The notes beneath the pieces were generated by a model. It ran no database searches and was not told the DNA's origin. It saw only the letters and a list, made by a program, of their open reading frames with translations. This document shows, piece after piece, positions 37,150 through 46,018 of a DNA stretch of 64,000 nt (positions are counted from its first letter, which is position 1; each line of letters begins with the position of its first letter). Source of the DNA: JANPBY01 sp963805505 (GTDB lineage: Bacteria > Actinomycetota > Actinomycetes > DATJPE01); assembly GCA_963805505.1 (NCBI GenBank), contig CAWDUP010000004.1, positions 440,279-504,278 on the forward strand, written 5' to 3'. The position numbers were made by a program, and so were the translations under genes.

Positions 37150-38337
37150 GTGGCCGAATCCAGAGAGCCGACGCCGACAGGTCCGCGCGCCGACCCCGAG
37201 GCATCCCGGGATGTCGCGCCAAGTGACCTCGCCACCTTCGTCTCTGAGCGGGCGCGAGCTATCGGTGGCAGCGCCGCCGTCGTGTACCTGGTCGACTACT
37301 CGTTGACCAATCTGATGCCGCTCCCGGGAACGGCAGCCCTTGACCGGGCTCCCCTGCCGATCGATGGAACTGTCGCCGGCCGCGCTTTCATCACCTGCGA
37401 AGCCGTCATCGCCGACGGCGGGGCGACGGCGACCCGGATCTGGGCCCCCCTCCACGACGGTGCTCTCCGTCTCGGAGTCGTGGAGGTCGTGTTCGAACAA
37501 GCACCGGGGGGTCCCGAGGTCTTCGCCGCCTGTGAGCTGTTGGGCCGTGATCTGGCAGCATCCGTCACGGTCAAGGAGCGCTACGGCGACGTGTTCGCCT
37601 TCATTCGCCGGCCACGCCCGATGACTGTGGCTGCGGAGATGCAGTGGGCTCTTCTCCCGCCGACGAGCTTCTCGACAGAGCGGGTCGCCATCAGCGGCAT
37701 GCTGCAGCCTGCTCTCACCGTTGCCGGCGACGCCTTCGACTACGCGGTTGACGGTCCGACCGCACATCTCGCTGTCTTGGACGCCATGGGTCACGGACTG
37801 ACGTCCGCCATGCTTTCCTCGGTGGCCGTCGGGGCATATCGCAACGCACGCCGATCGGCAATGCCCCTGGTCGAGACGTTGCGGCACATGGAGAAGTCGC
37901 TCCTGACGGTCAGCGAGGGGTCTCGTTTCGTCACCGCGATGCTGATGGAGATCGACCTCGACTCAGGGCTCGCCACGTGGTGCTCGGCTGGACACCCTCC
38001 CGGGCTCTTGCTTCGCGATCGACACATGATCGACAACTTGTCGGTGGAACCAGGTCCCCCGCTCGGGCTCGGTCTCCTGCACGATGTCCATGTCCAATCG
38101 CGCCCTCTTCAGAAAGAGGACTCCGTGCTCTTGTACAGCGACGGGATCACCGAGTCCCGTCGGGGCAACGGACTGATGTTCGGCGTGGACCGGCTCGCGG
38201 ACTTCATCACGCGAGAGACGGCAGCCGGGCTGTCGACACCTGAGACGTTGCGCCGCCTGTCCCATGCTGTTCTCGAGTTTCAGAACGGGGAGCTCCAAGA
38301 CGACGCGACTGTGCTCATGGCCACCTGGCAGCCATGA
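37150..38337 (+). CDS. PP2C-type (SpoIIE/RsbU) serine phosphatase with GAF-like N-terminus
   Basis: The C-terminal half of the 395-residue protein is a SpoIIE phosphatase with metal-site motifs VAGDAFDY, LDAMGHGLTSAM, LYSDGITESR and DDATVLMATW. The first 160 residues look like a GAF-type sensory domain. Such proteins dephosphorylate anti-sigma-factor antagonists in general stress regulation. GTG 37150 start. The small genes just downstream on the other strand (CsbD-like, FHA) are also stress or signalling types, but convergent rather than co-transcribed. Confidence 0.88.
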   Translation: MAESREPTPTGPRADPEASRDVAPSDLATFVSERARAIGGSAAVVYLVDYSLTNLMPLPGTAALDRAPLPIDGTVAGRAFITCEAVIADGGATATRIWAPLHDGALRLGVVEVVFEQAPGGPEVFAACELLGRDLAASVTVKERYGDVFAFIRRPRPMTVAAEMQWALLPPTSFSTERVAISGMLQPALTVAGDAFDYAVDGPTAHLAVLDAMGHGLTSAMLSSVAVGAYRNARRSAMPLVETLRHMEKSLLTVSEGSRFVTAMLMEIDLDSGLATWCSAGHPPGLLLRDRHMIDNLSVEPGPPLGLGLLHDVHVQSRPLQKEDSVLLYSDGITESRRGNGLMFGVDRLADFITRETAAGLSTPETLRRLSHAVLEFQNGELQDDATVLMATWQP

Positions 38338-38358
38338 GCACAGTCGAGGTGATGGGTC

Positions 38359-38562
38359 CTAGTTGAAAGCGTCCTTCACCGCGTCCTTCGCATCGCTCGC
38401 CGCATCCTTCACGTTCTCGCCGGCCTTCTTCATTCCTGCCTCGGCCTGATCGCGGCGGCCTTCGGCCTCCATCGACTCGTCGTTGGTGGCCTCGCCCCAC
38501 TTCTCCTTGGCCGACCCCTTGGCGTCTTCTGCTTCGTTCTTCAACTTGTCGCTGTTGCTCAT
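38359..38562 (-). CDS. CsbD-like stress protein
   Basis: The 67-residue, highly charged helical protein starts MSNSDKLKNEAEDAKGSAKEKWGE and ends in repeated K-D-A heptads (VKDAASDAKDAVKDAF). It matches the CsbD family, whose members are induced by general stress. ATG 38562 has AGGAAAACC upstream. The 13 extra codons of the open frame are rejected. Function of the family is unknown. Confidence 0.85.
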   Translation of the reverse strand: MSNSDKLKNEAEDAKGSAKEKWGEATNDESMEAEGRRDQAEAGMKKAGENVKDAASDAKDAVKDAFN

Positions 38563-38601
38563 TGGTTTTCCTCTCGATGGTGAGATCGCTGTTCCGGTCA
38601 C

Positions 38602-39057
38602 TTACTGAGGGTCACGCGCACCACTGACCTCCGAGCGAGGAGGTTGCGAGGGCTGGAACTCACCCTCGCCGCCTTCGCGACCGCCGTGCGGCCGTCCATG
38701 ATCGGCGTGCTCATCACGGACGAACGTCATCGTCCAGGGCCCGAACTCGATCCGGTCTCCGGTCCGAAGTCGGTGACGATCAAACACTTCTCCGTTGACC
38801 GAACCTCGCACGGTGGCGGACTTGGCAGAGACGACGTACTCGTCGGCCCCGTCGCGGGCGATGACGGCTTGCAGCTCGCCAATCTGCGGCAAGCGGACAT
38901 TGCAATCCTCGGCCGAGCCGATCGATGTCCCGTCCGGATCAAGCTCGACATCGCCCAGGTCCGGAGCGTCAGCAGGGTCGAGAGTGGGGGTGGAGCCGAG
39001 CACGAACACCAATCTCGGCCGTCCTCCACGCCCCGGATCGTGGGTCGTACCCACCAT
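38602..39057 (-). CDS. FHA-domain protein
   Basis: The central part of the 151-residue protein reads as a forkhead-associated domain: LVFVLGSTPTLD, IGSAEDCNVRLPQIGELQAVIARDG, ATVRGSVNGEVF and LRTGDRIEFGPWTMTFVRDE. FHA domains bind phosphothreonine. The usual G-R-S core reads G-S-A here, and the polar C-terminal 30 residues are low complexity. ATG 39057 follows AGGGAG by 6 bases. It lies close to the CsbD-like and small membrane protein genes on the same strand, and downstream of the SpoIIE phosphatase. Confidence 0.78.
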   Translation of the reverse strand: MVGTTHDPGRGGRPRLVFVLGSTPTLDPADAPDLGDVELDPDGTSIGSAEDCNVRLPQIGELQAVIARDGADEYVVSAKSATVRGSVNGEVFDRHRLRTGDRIEFGPWTMTFVRDEHADHGRPHGGREGGEGEFQPSQPPRSEVSGARDPQ

Positions 39058-39094
39058 GCTGAACTCCCTCACGGTCACCCGGGCGCCGGCTGAG

Positions 39095-39250
39095 TCAGGC
39101 GCGCGATCGGTTGAAGATGGAGTACCCACCTGGGCCGACCAAGCAAGCTGCGACCAGCAGCACGATGCCAAGGATGATCTGACCCTGAAGCAACTGAACG
39201 ATTCCGACGATGGCGAGGATTACCGCGGCAATCCAAAGGATGAATCCCAT
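39095..39250 (-). CDS. Small two-helix membrane protein with GPGGYSIF motif
   Basis: In 51 residues two hydrophobic helices (FILWIAAVILAIVGIVQLL and IILGIVLLVAACLV) are followed by GPGGYSIFNRSRA. The GPGG(Y/W)SIF ending recurs in small actinobacterial membrane proteins of unknown role. ATG 39250 is preceded by AAGGAG at 5 bases, so the short form is preferred. It begins a small run with the FHA and CsbD-like genes. Confidence 0.75.
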   Translation of the reverse strand: MGFILWIAAVILAIVGIVQLLQGQIILGIVLLVAACLVGPGGYSIFNRSRA

Positions 39251-39426
39251 GACACTCCTTAGGTGAACATGCACGAATGGCCTGACACCTACTATTGGCA
39301 TGCAACGGGCGGCTCAAACCTCTGCCGGGACACGGAGTTCGTCCGTCCCGCGGCGAACTCGTCCTGCGGCGACCGGGATCCCTGACGCGGCGGCGAGGCG
39401 CTCGCGGGTCGGGCGGCTGGCGTGTA

Positions 39427-40893
39427 CTACCTCGGATCAGCTGGTTTCGACGGGAGTCTCAGCCACGTGTCGAACAGCGATCCCAGGGGGACGGCTGCCT
39501 GCTGCTCGGCCAGCTCCTCGAACTGCGCAGTGGTTCCGTGGCCGTCCTTGTTCTGGGTCGCCCACGCGCGCAGGATCTTGAAGAAGGTGGTCGAACCGAC
39601 CTCGAGGCGAAGGGCGTGCAGCGCCATGGCGCCGCGGTCGTAGCTCGGTCCGTCAAAGAGGTGGGCGTAGCCCGGGTCGGTCACCGTTCGAGACCAGAAG
39701 GCAGAGGTCGCCTTGACCGAGTAGGCCTTCCCGAACTGGGCGCCGACCGATGGGCCACCATCATGAGCCCGCCACATCCACTCGGCGTAGGTGGCAAAAC
39801 CCTCATTGAGCCAGATGTCCTTCCAGCGGCGCAGCGCCACGCTGTCGCCGTACCACTGGTGCGCGAGCTCGTGGGCGACCGTGCGGGTAAGGCCTCCCCA
39901 AGCGACGGTCGCACGGTCATACGTTGGCCGGGTCTGGTTCTCCAGCGCGTAGTAGGAGGTGTAGTTGTCCGCGATCCCGCCAGCAGCTTCGAAGGGATAC
40001 GCACCGAATCGGTTCTCGAAGAAGTCGATGATCTCTCCCGCCCGGTCGAGGCTCCGGTCGGCGCTGCGAGGCAGGCTCGGATCCACGTAGTTCCGGATCC
40101 GCAGGCCGGTGGAGCTCCGGAACGTGTGGATCCGGAACTTCCCGATCGAGAGCGTCGCCAGGTAGGACGCCATCGGATGCTTGCTGCTCCACGTGAAGGT
40201 GGTCCAGCCGCGATGCGTGGCCGGCGGATGTAGCGGGAGTCCGTTCGACACCGCTGTCAGGCCTTCGGGAACCGTTGCCGAGACCTTGATCAGCGCCTTG
40301 TCGCTCGGGTGCTCGTTGACCGGGAACCAGAACATGCCGGCTTCGGGCTCTCCAACGACCGTGGCACCGTCCTTGGTGTTGAACCAACCGGATTCACCGA
40401 GGTTGGGATCGTCGAGGATCCGTGGCCTCCCTCGGTAGCTGACTGAGACCGTGAACGAGTGGCCGGCGGGGACGCCGCGAACTGGTCTGACGATCAGTTC
40501 TCGCGGTGCTCGACTGAACGTCGCCGGTCGCCCATCCACCGTCACCGCCGTCACCGTCAGGCCATAGAGGTCGAAGTTCAGCTGCGACAGGCCTTGCGTG
40601 GCTCGGGCCCGAATCTCGGTCGTGGCTTGGATTCGGTCGGTGCCGGGGTGGAAGCGCAGGTCGATCAGATAGCGGCTGACCCGATAACCACCGTTGCCCT
40701 CGCCCGGGACATAGGGATCACCGATCCCGGTCGCGCCAGGGCTGAACCCCGCCGTTGCCGAGGAGAACGTGGTGCGGTCTGCCATGTTGGTGGCTTGGCC
40801 GGCAGACAACCCGGTTGGGCTGGCTATCTGCCCCGTTCCAGCCAGGGCAATGCTGGCCGCAACGGCCACCATCGCCGTGAGAGCTGTTCGCAT
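39427..40893 (-). CDS. Secreted M1-family zinc metallopeptidase
   Basis: This 488-residue protein has a signal peptide (MRTALTAMVAVAASIALAG) and a beta-sandwich followed by the gluzincin catalytic domain. The zinc motif HELAHQWYGDSV ends in H-E-x2-H, and the third ligand lies in NEGFATYAEW 18 residues on. The aminopeptidase GxMEN-like site reads YYALENQTRP, with LENQ in place of MEN. It should trim peptides outside the membrane. Single gene. A 124-base gap to the small membrane protein shows nothing. Confidence 0.9.
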   Translation of the reverse strand: MRTALTAMVAVAASIALAGTGQIASPTGLSAGQATNMADRTTFSSATAGFSPGATGIGDPYVPGEGNGGYRVSRYLIDLRFHPGTDRIQATTEIRARATQGLSQLNFDLYGLTVTAVTVDGRPATFSRAPRELIVRPVRGVPAGHSFTVSVSYRGRPRILDDPNLGESGWFNTKDGATVVGEPEAGMFWFPVNEHPSDKALIKVSATVPEGLTAVSNGLPLHPPATHRGWTTFTWSSKHPMASYLATLSIGKFRIHTFRSSTGLRIRNYVDPSLPRSADRSLDRAGEIIDFFENRFGAYPFEAAGGIADNYTSYYALENQTRPTYDRATVAWGGLTRTVAHELAHQWYGDSVALRRWKDIWLNEGFATYAEWMWRAHDGGPSVGAQFGKAYSVKATSAFWSRTVTDPGYAHLFDGPSYDRGAMALHALRLEVGSTTFFKILRAWATQNKDGHGTTAQFEELAEQQAAVPLGSLFDTWLRLPSKPADPR

Positions 40894-40981
40894 GGACCAA
40901 GGATGCCTGACGCGCGAGGCGACGCGAACGATCTGGGCACCCGCAGCCGCGGGAGGAGGTCCTTGACCGCTCAGAGTCCTG

Positions 40982-42307
40982 TCAGCCAGCTGCCCGTGGC
41001 CGGGCCGCTACGTGGGCTCGCGCGACGCCCTCGATGACGTCCGCGCCGTGCTGCAAACCGTGACGCGCCCGGATACGCACTCCAAGTTCGGCCAGCCTGG
41101 AACGCAGGTCGGGCTTCAGCACCGTCGTCAAGGCTTCGGCCAGCTGCTCCTCGGTGAAGGAGTAGGTCGGCAACCGAACGCCCAGTCCGAGCTCGTCCAT
41201 GCGCTGAGCATTGTCGTACTGGTCCCAGAAGAGGGGGAGCAAGATCATCGGCTTGCCGAAGTGCAGCGCCTCCGTGACCGTGTTGTTACCCCCGTGGGTG
41301 ATGACCGCGTCCATCTGAGGTATCAGGCTGGGTTGCGGTAGAAACTCGGTGCCAATCATGTTGTCCGCCAGGGCAAACTCCTGGTGCTGCGGACCTTTGC
41401 TCACGACGTAGCGGTGCGGTGTACGTCCGAGCACTTCGACGAGCCGCCGCATCAACTCAACGTCGGCGCTGCCCAGCGAACCCAGCGACAGATAGAGCAG
41501 GGCGCTTCCCTCTGGCCGGTCGCGGAAGGAAGGAGGGAGATCGTAGGCGACCTCGGTCTCGCGAACGCTCGAGTCCATCCGATGCCAAGTGCTGTCCAGC
41601 GGCTCCGCCCTTGAGTAGTCGGCCTCCGCGGGGAAGACATAGAGGTTCGCTACCTCCGATGTATGCACGAACTCCAGCTCGGGAAGCGGTGGCGCGCCAC
41701 AGTGAACCACCCACTCGTTGAACTCCTCCCACAAGGCCCGCTGGGTTTGGTCGTACCTCTTGCGAAACGCGTCCCACCCGCTGCGATCTTTGGATGAGAG
41801 TCCGGAATACGGCGGCGCGATGTCAGGAGCGGTCACCTCGAGCGGATTGCAGGAGACGATCCGAATGTAGGGCGCGTCCGCAGTGACCAATGCAGGAAAC
41901 GCCACAACGTTGTCCTCGACGATCACATCAGGACGAGTGCGGGCAATGATGCCGCGGAGCTGCGGTTCGCAGTACTTCGCGCCGTCGATCAGGGCGCGCC
42001 AGGTCGGTGCGATGAAAGTTGCGAGCTGGTCGATGGTTGGCTTTCGGAACTCGGGCGCAGTTTCGCGAATGAAGTCCTTCCAGAACTGCCCAACGTCTTG
42101 CTCGACCTCGTCATCCGGAGGCGGGGCCAGATCGACCAGGTCTTCCTCGAAACCCAGCGCGCTGAGCTTCCCCGCCCACGACGCCTCCGCCGCAAACACC
42201 ACACGGTGCCCGCGCCGCAGGAGGATGTCCCCGAGCCCCACGCACTGATTGGTCGGCCCAAAGGCGGACTCCGGCATGAAAAGTATCGTCAGGGGCGCTT
42301 CGGACAC
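40982..42307 (-). CDS. MGT-type family 1 glycosyltransferase
   Basis: This GT-B fold enzyme has about 441 residues. The N-terminal Rossmann domain starts LTILFMPESAFGPTNQCVGLGDIL, and the C-terminal donor site has THGGNNTVTEALHFGKPMILLPLFWDQYDNAQR, the HGG-N-T-E...DQ signature of macrolide/UGT-type transferases (positions 41207-41305). It should transfer a sugar from a nucleotide donor to a small acceptor. Start is uncertain: GTG 42307 gives a normal first strand, and TTG 42349 adds 14 residues right after the GH1 stop. It directly follows the beta-glucosidase gene, so it is probably co-transcribed. Confidence 0.85.
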   Translation of the reverse strand: MSEAPLTILFMPESAFGPTNQCVGLGDILLRRGHRVVFAAEASWAGKLSALGFEEDLVDLAPPPDDEVEQDVGQFWKDFIRETAPEFRKPTIDQLATFIAPTWRALIDGAKYCEPQLRGIIARTRPDVIVEDNVVAFPALVTADAPYIRIVSCNPLEVTAPDIAPPYSGLSSKDRSGWDAFRKRYDQTQRALWEEFNEWVVHCGAPPLPELEFVHTSEVANLYVFPAEADYSRAEPLDSTWHRMDSSVRETEVAYDLPPSFRDRPEGSALLYLSLGSLGSADVELMRRLVEVLGRTPHRYVVSKGPQHQEFALADNMIGTEFLPQPSLIPQMDAVITHGGNNTVTEALHFGKPMILLPLFWDQYDNAQRMDELGLGVRLPTYSFTEEQLAEALTTVLKPDLRSRLAELGVRIRARHGLQHGADVIEGVARAHVAARPRAAG

Positions 42308-42349
42308 GCGTCGAAGGCTACTGCCGATCGACGAACTACGGACCAGCAA

Positions 42350-43780
42350 TCAAGCCGACGGGACGGAGTTGTGTGCGATGACGTCGGCGTACCAAGCGCC
42401 GCTGTCCTTGAGCACGCGTTGCTGGGTTTCGAAGTCGACGTAGATCACGCCGAAGCGCTTCGAGTAGCCGTACGCCCACTCGAAATTGTCCAGCAGCGAC
42501 CAGACGAAGTATCCACGGACATCGACGCCGCGCTCGATGGCTCGATGAACTGCCCCGATGTGGCGGCGCAGGTAGTCGATGCGCCGAGGGTCGTGCACCT
42601 GGCCGTGGGCATCAAGGGAGTCATCGAACGCGGCCCCGTTCTCGGTCACCATCAACGGCAGGCCGGGCGCAGACTCGTGAAGGTCGAGAAGTAGCTCTTC
42701 GAGGCCGGTCTCGTCTATGGGCCAACCCATCGCGGTGTAAGGACCAGGCATCGGTAGGAAGTCGACATCGTCGCAACCCGGCCACGCGCTGAACTCAGAC
42801 TCGCCGTGGCCGTCTTGACGCGTCCGGATGTCCCCGCGTGATTGCGCGACGACGATGGGGTTGTAGTAGTTGACCCCCAGGACATCCAAAGGTTGATGAA
42901 TCGCGGTCAGGTCACCCTCGCGCACGAACGACCAGTCCGTCAGCTCAGCGGTGGTCTCCATCGTCAAGGCGGGATACTCCCCGCGGAGCACCGGACCGAG
43001 CCAGGTTTGGTTCGCCACCGCGTCCACTCGCGCGGCTGCAGACTGGTCGGCCGCATCTACGGACGCCGGCCGAGCCTGATGCAGGTTCAGCGTGATGGAT
43101 GTCCGGGCCTGGTCACCCAGGACGCCCCGAACCGCCTGCACGGCAAGGCCGTGGGCGAGGTTGAGGTGATGGACCGCACGCAACGCTGCTTCGGGCTCGT
43201 GACGGCCAGGAGCGTGTACGCCGGACGCATACCCAAGAAATGCCGTGCACCATGGTTCGTTCAGCGTCGTCCACATGTCGACGCGGTCCCCGAGCACGCC
43301 CGCCAGGGCCTCGGCATAGTCCGCGAACGCGAAGGCTGTGTCCCGGTTCGCCCACCCACCTGCATCCTCAAGCTCTTGCGGAAGATCCCAGTGGTAGAGC
43401 GTCACCACCGGGCTGATGTCGCTGTTTCGCAGCTCGTCCACGAGCTGGGAATAGAAGGCGACGCCCCGTGGGTTGAGCGGACCTCGTCCGGTGGGGATGA
43501 GTCTGGACCAAGACACGGACAGTCGGTAGGCGTTCAAGCCCAGGCCTGCCATGAGCGCGACATCGGACTTGTAGCGGTGGTAGTGGTCGGCAGCGACGTC
43601 TCCAGTGTCACCTCCGAGCACCGCACCGGGCTGATGGCTGAACGTGTCCCAGATCGATGGCGTACGCCCGTCTTCGGCGGCAGCGCCCTCGACCTGATAG
43701 GAAGCCGTAGCCGCCCCCCAGGTGAAACCGGCTGGAAACTCCAGACGACCGGAACCCGACACGTCTTCCGAGGCGCTCAT
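42350..43780 (-). CDS. Family 1 beta-glucosidase
   Basis: The 476-residue GH1 enzyme has acid/base Glu in TTLNEPWC and nucleophile Glu in VTENGAAF, with the N-terminal signature FPAGFTWGAATASYQVEG. No signal peptide, so it hydrolyses imported beta-glucosides such as cellobiose in the cytoplasm. A perfect LacI-type palindrome (43870-43887) lies 90 bases before the ATG, directly downstream of the LacI gene. The order binding protein, two permeases, regulator, beta-glucosidase is like the streptomycete ceb cluster. Confidence 0.94.
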   Translation of the reverse strand: MSASEDVSGSGRLEFPAGFTWGAATASYQVEGAAAEDGRTPSIWDTFSHQPGAVLGGDTGDVAADHYHRYKSDVALMAGLGLNAYRLSVSWSRLIPTGRGPLNPRGVAFYSQLVDELRNSDISPVVTLYHWDLPQELEDAGGWANRDTAFAFADYAEALAGVLGDRVDMWTTLNEPWCTAFLGYASGVHAPGRHEPEAALRAVHHLNLAHGLAVQAVRGVLGDQARTSITLNLHQARPASVDAADQSAAARVDAVANQTWLGPVLRGEYPALTMETTAELTDWSFVREGDLTAIHQPLDVLGVNYYNPIVVAQSRGDIRTRQDGHGESEFSAWPGCDDVDFLPMPGPYTAMGWPIDETGLEELLLDLHESAPGLPLMVTENGAAFDDSLDAHGQVHDPRRIDYLRRHIGAVHRAIERGVDVRGYFVWSLLDNFEWAYGYSKRFGVIYVDFETQQRVLKDSGAWYADVIAHNSVPSA

Positions 43781-43869
43781 GTTGTGCTCAGTTCCATACG
43801 AAAGGACACGCGGGCTCTTCCTGTCGAGTGTGAGGCGGGCGTACTCCCACGAGCGGCCGGTTGGCAGCG

Positions 43870-43887
43870 TCTGAGAGCGCTCTCAGA
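43870..43887 (-). promoter_or_regulatory. LacI-type operator before the beta-glucosidase
   Basis: TCTGAGAGCGCTCTCAGA is a perfect 18-base palindrome with the central AGCGCT of LacI-family sites, very like the CebR/CelR site TGGGAGCGCTCCCA. It lies between the LacI stop and the GH1 gene. A related site lies at 48664. Confidence 0.8.
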
Positions 43888-43914
43888 GTAGCCCGCTTCG
43901 CGGCGCTCACCCGG

Positions 43915-44949
43915 CTAGGCACTTCCCCTGCGAACAAGTTCCGTGGGTAGCACCAGGCTCTGCGGCACGGATCGGCCTCGCAGCAGATCGAGCAGCATGG
44001 CAGCCATCTGCCGTCCCATGGCCTCGATGGGTTGCCTGATGGTCGTGAGCGGTGGTTGTGTCATCGAGGCGATGGGGATGTCGTCGAAGCCAACAACAGC
44101 GATGTCCTCCGGCACCCTCCGACCGACGCTCTCAACGGCTTGCATCGCTCCGACGCTCATGAGGTCGTTCCCGACGAATACGCCGTCGAGATCTGGGACC
44201 AGCTTCAACAGCCTCCGCATCCCCTCGAACCCACCGGCCACCGAGAAATCTCCCTCGGCGATCGCTTTGGGGTTCGGCTTCTCCCCAACCGCGCGAATCG
44301 CTTCTCGATAGCCGGCTAGCCGATCTCGGCCAGCAGCCATGTCTTGCGGTCCGGTGACGGTGCCGATCGATCGACAGCCTCTCTGCACGAGCCATGTGGT
44401 GGCAGCGCGTGCACCGCCCCGATTGTCCGCGTCTACGTAGTGCAAACCAGATGCCTCGGCCAGTGGACGCCCATTCAGCACGACCGGGACCCCGAGCGCC
44501 AACAAGTCGCACGGCAGCGAATCCTTACCGTGCGCCGAGATCACGACGGCTCCATCAACATGTCCGCCTGATGCGAAGTTGAGGAACCGGCGAGTGTCGG
44601 TCTCGTCGGAGTTGACGACGAAGACCAGCTGCTTGCCGTGCTCGGCCAGCAGGCCGTGCGCCCCGCGAAGAATCCGGGAGAAGAACGGGTCGTCGAAGAA
44701 TCGGTCACCCGACTCGCGGACGACGAAGGCAACGGTGTCGCTCCGCCGGGTTACAAGGGATCGCGCGGCTCGGTTGGGGATGTAGTCGAGCGAGGCAGCG
44801 GCGTCGAGCACCGCCCGCCTGGTGTCCGCACTGACGTTCGGCGCACCATTCAAGGCTCGGCTGGCCGTGGCACGAGAGACCCCGGCCTTGCCGGCCACCA
44901 CGTCCAGGGTCGGGGACCGACGCCCCGGTGCCGGCTCTCGCTTTGGCAC
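43915..44949 (-). CDS. LacI-family transcriptional regulator (CebR-like)
   Basis: In 344 residues the N-terminal helix-turn-helix and hinge (TLDVVAGKAGVSRATASRALNG, PNRAARSLVTRRSD) precede a periplasmic-binding-type sugar domain ending IRQPIEAMGRQMA. GTG 44949 follows GGGAG. It lies in the same direction as the permease genes, 88 bases downstream, and is followed by an operator and the beta-glucosidase. It is the obvious candidate to bind both AGCGCT palindromes and release them on binding an imported beta-glucoside. Confidence 0.92.
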   Translation of the reverse strand: MPKREPAPGRRSPTLDVVAGKAGVSRATASRALNGAPNVSADTRRAVLDAAASLDYIPNRAARSLVTRRSDTVAFVVRESGDRFFDDPFFSRILRGAHGLLAEHGKQLVFVVNSDETDTRRFLNFASGGHVDGAVVISAHGKDSLPCDLLALGVPVVLNGRPLAEASGLHYVDADNRGGARAATTWLVQRGCRSIGTVTGPQDMAAGRDRLAGYREAIRAVGEKPNPKAIAEGDFSVAGGFEGMRRLLKLVPDLDGVFVGNDLMSVGAMQAVESVGRRVPEDIAVVGFDDIPIASMTQPPLTTIRQPIEAMGRQMAAMLLDLLRGRSVPQSLVLPTELVRRGSA

Positions 44950-45037
44950 GTGTCACTCCCTGGCGGCTGGGACGCGGGCCGCTCCATGAACGAGCGGAAC
45001 TGGGCTGAAATGTCGCCCCACATGGCGGGGCGGCGAG

Positions 45038-46018
45038 TCAGCCCTTGACCGAGCCAGCCAGCAGACCGCGGACGAAGAAGCGTTGCAGCGAGAAGAACAC
45101 GATGAGCGGCACGATGATGGCCACGAAAGCACCCGCCGTGACCAAGTGCAGCTGCGCGCCGTAACTCCCCTTGATGTTGGCCAAGTACACGGTGATTGGA
45201 GCCACATCGGGCGTACCTCCGGCGAAGGTCAACGCGACGAGCAGGTCGTTCCACACCCACAGGAATTGGAAGATGGCGAACGAAGCGATAGCCGGCACCG
45301 ACAGGGGCAGCACCATCTTCCAGAAGATCAGAAAATGGCTGGCGCCGTCGACTCGAGCGGCCTCGAACAGGTCACGCGGCAGCTGGGCGATGAAGTTGTG
45401 CAGCAAGAAGATGGCGAGCGGCAAGGCAAACATCGTGTGCGCCGTCCAGAGCTGAGCGAACCCCCTGAAGGACTCCGGGAAGCCCAGATCTGACATGGAC
45501 GGGATGACGGTGACGTCTCCGATCGAGACACCCTTGTTGAAGAGCTTGAGCAGGGGGAGGAGAGCCATCTGAAGGGGCACGACTTGCAGCGCGAAGATGA
45601 GCAGGAAGACCGCTGTGGCACCCCTGAAGGGGATCCACGCCAAGCAGTACGCCGCCATCAGAGCCAGGCACAGCGGGATGAGAGCACCCGGGATGGAGAT
45701 GACGAAGGAGTTGATGAAGTACGGCCACATCCCACCAGGGATGGTCTGGCCGCCAGTCAGGACCTCCTTGTAGTTGCTGAAGGTGAATACCGGGTTGGTG
45801 AAGGCGGTCCACCACCCACTGCTGCTGGCTTCCTGGGACGGGCGCAGCGAGGTGACCAGCAGGCCAAAGGTCGGCACGGTCCACAAGATGGTGATGGCAA
45901 TGACCAGGGCCGTCGCCCAGGGGCTGGACAGATTGCGGCGCAACGCCGTACTCATGCCGCCGTGGTCCGGTGCCGCGGCGCGGGTGAGGTTTTCAGCCTG
46001 TTCTGCGTCGATGGTCAT
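45038..46018 (-). CDS. Sugar ABC transporter permease (MalG/AglG type)
   Basis: This 326-residue inner-membrane component has six helices and the EAA coupling loop LFEAARVDGASHFLIFWKMVLPLSVPAIA. The start overlaps the stop of the other permease (ATGA). The first 25 residues are polar and cytoplasmic. The sequence style resembles AglG-type oligosaccharide permeases. No ATPase gene is in the cluster, so an MsiK-type shared ATPase encoded elsewhere is expected, as for many actinobacterial sugar importers. Confidence 0.92.
   Translation of the reverse strand: MTIDAEQAENLTRAAAPDHGGMSTALRRNLSSPWATALVIAITILWTVPTFGLLVTSLRPSQEASSSGWWTAFTNPVFTFSNYKEVLTGGQTIPGGMWPYFINSFVISIPGALIPLCLALMAAYCLAWIPFRGATAVFLLIFALQVVPLQMALLPLLKLFNKGVSIGDVTVIPSMSDLGFPESFRGFAQLWTAHTMFALPLAIFLLHNFIAQLPRDLFEAARVDGASHFLIFWKMVLPLSVPAIASFAIFQFLWVWNDLLVALTFAGGTPDVAPITVYLANIKGSYGAQLHLVTAGAFVAIIVPLIVFFSLQRFFVRGLLAGSVKG

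Noticed and set aside
42842..43891. Plus-strand frame of 349 codons opposite the GH1 gene
   Set aside because: Antisense shadow of a complete beta-glucosidase and its operator.
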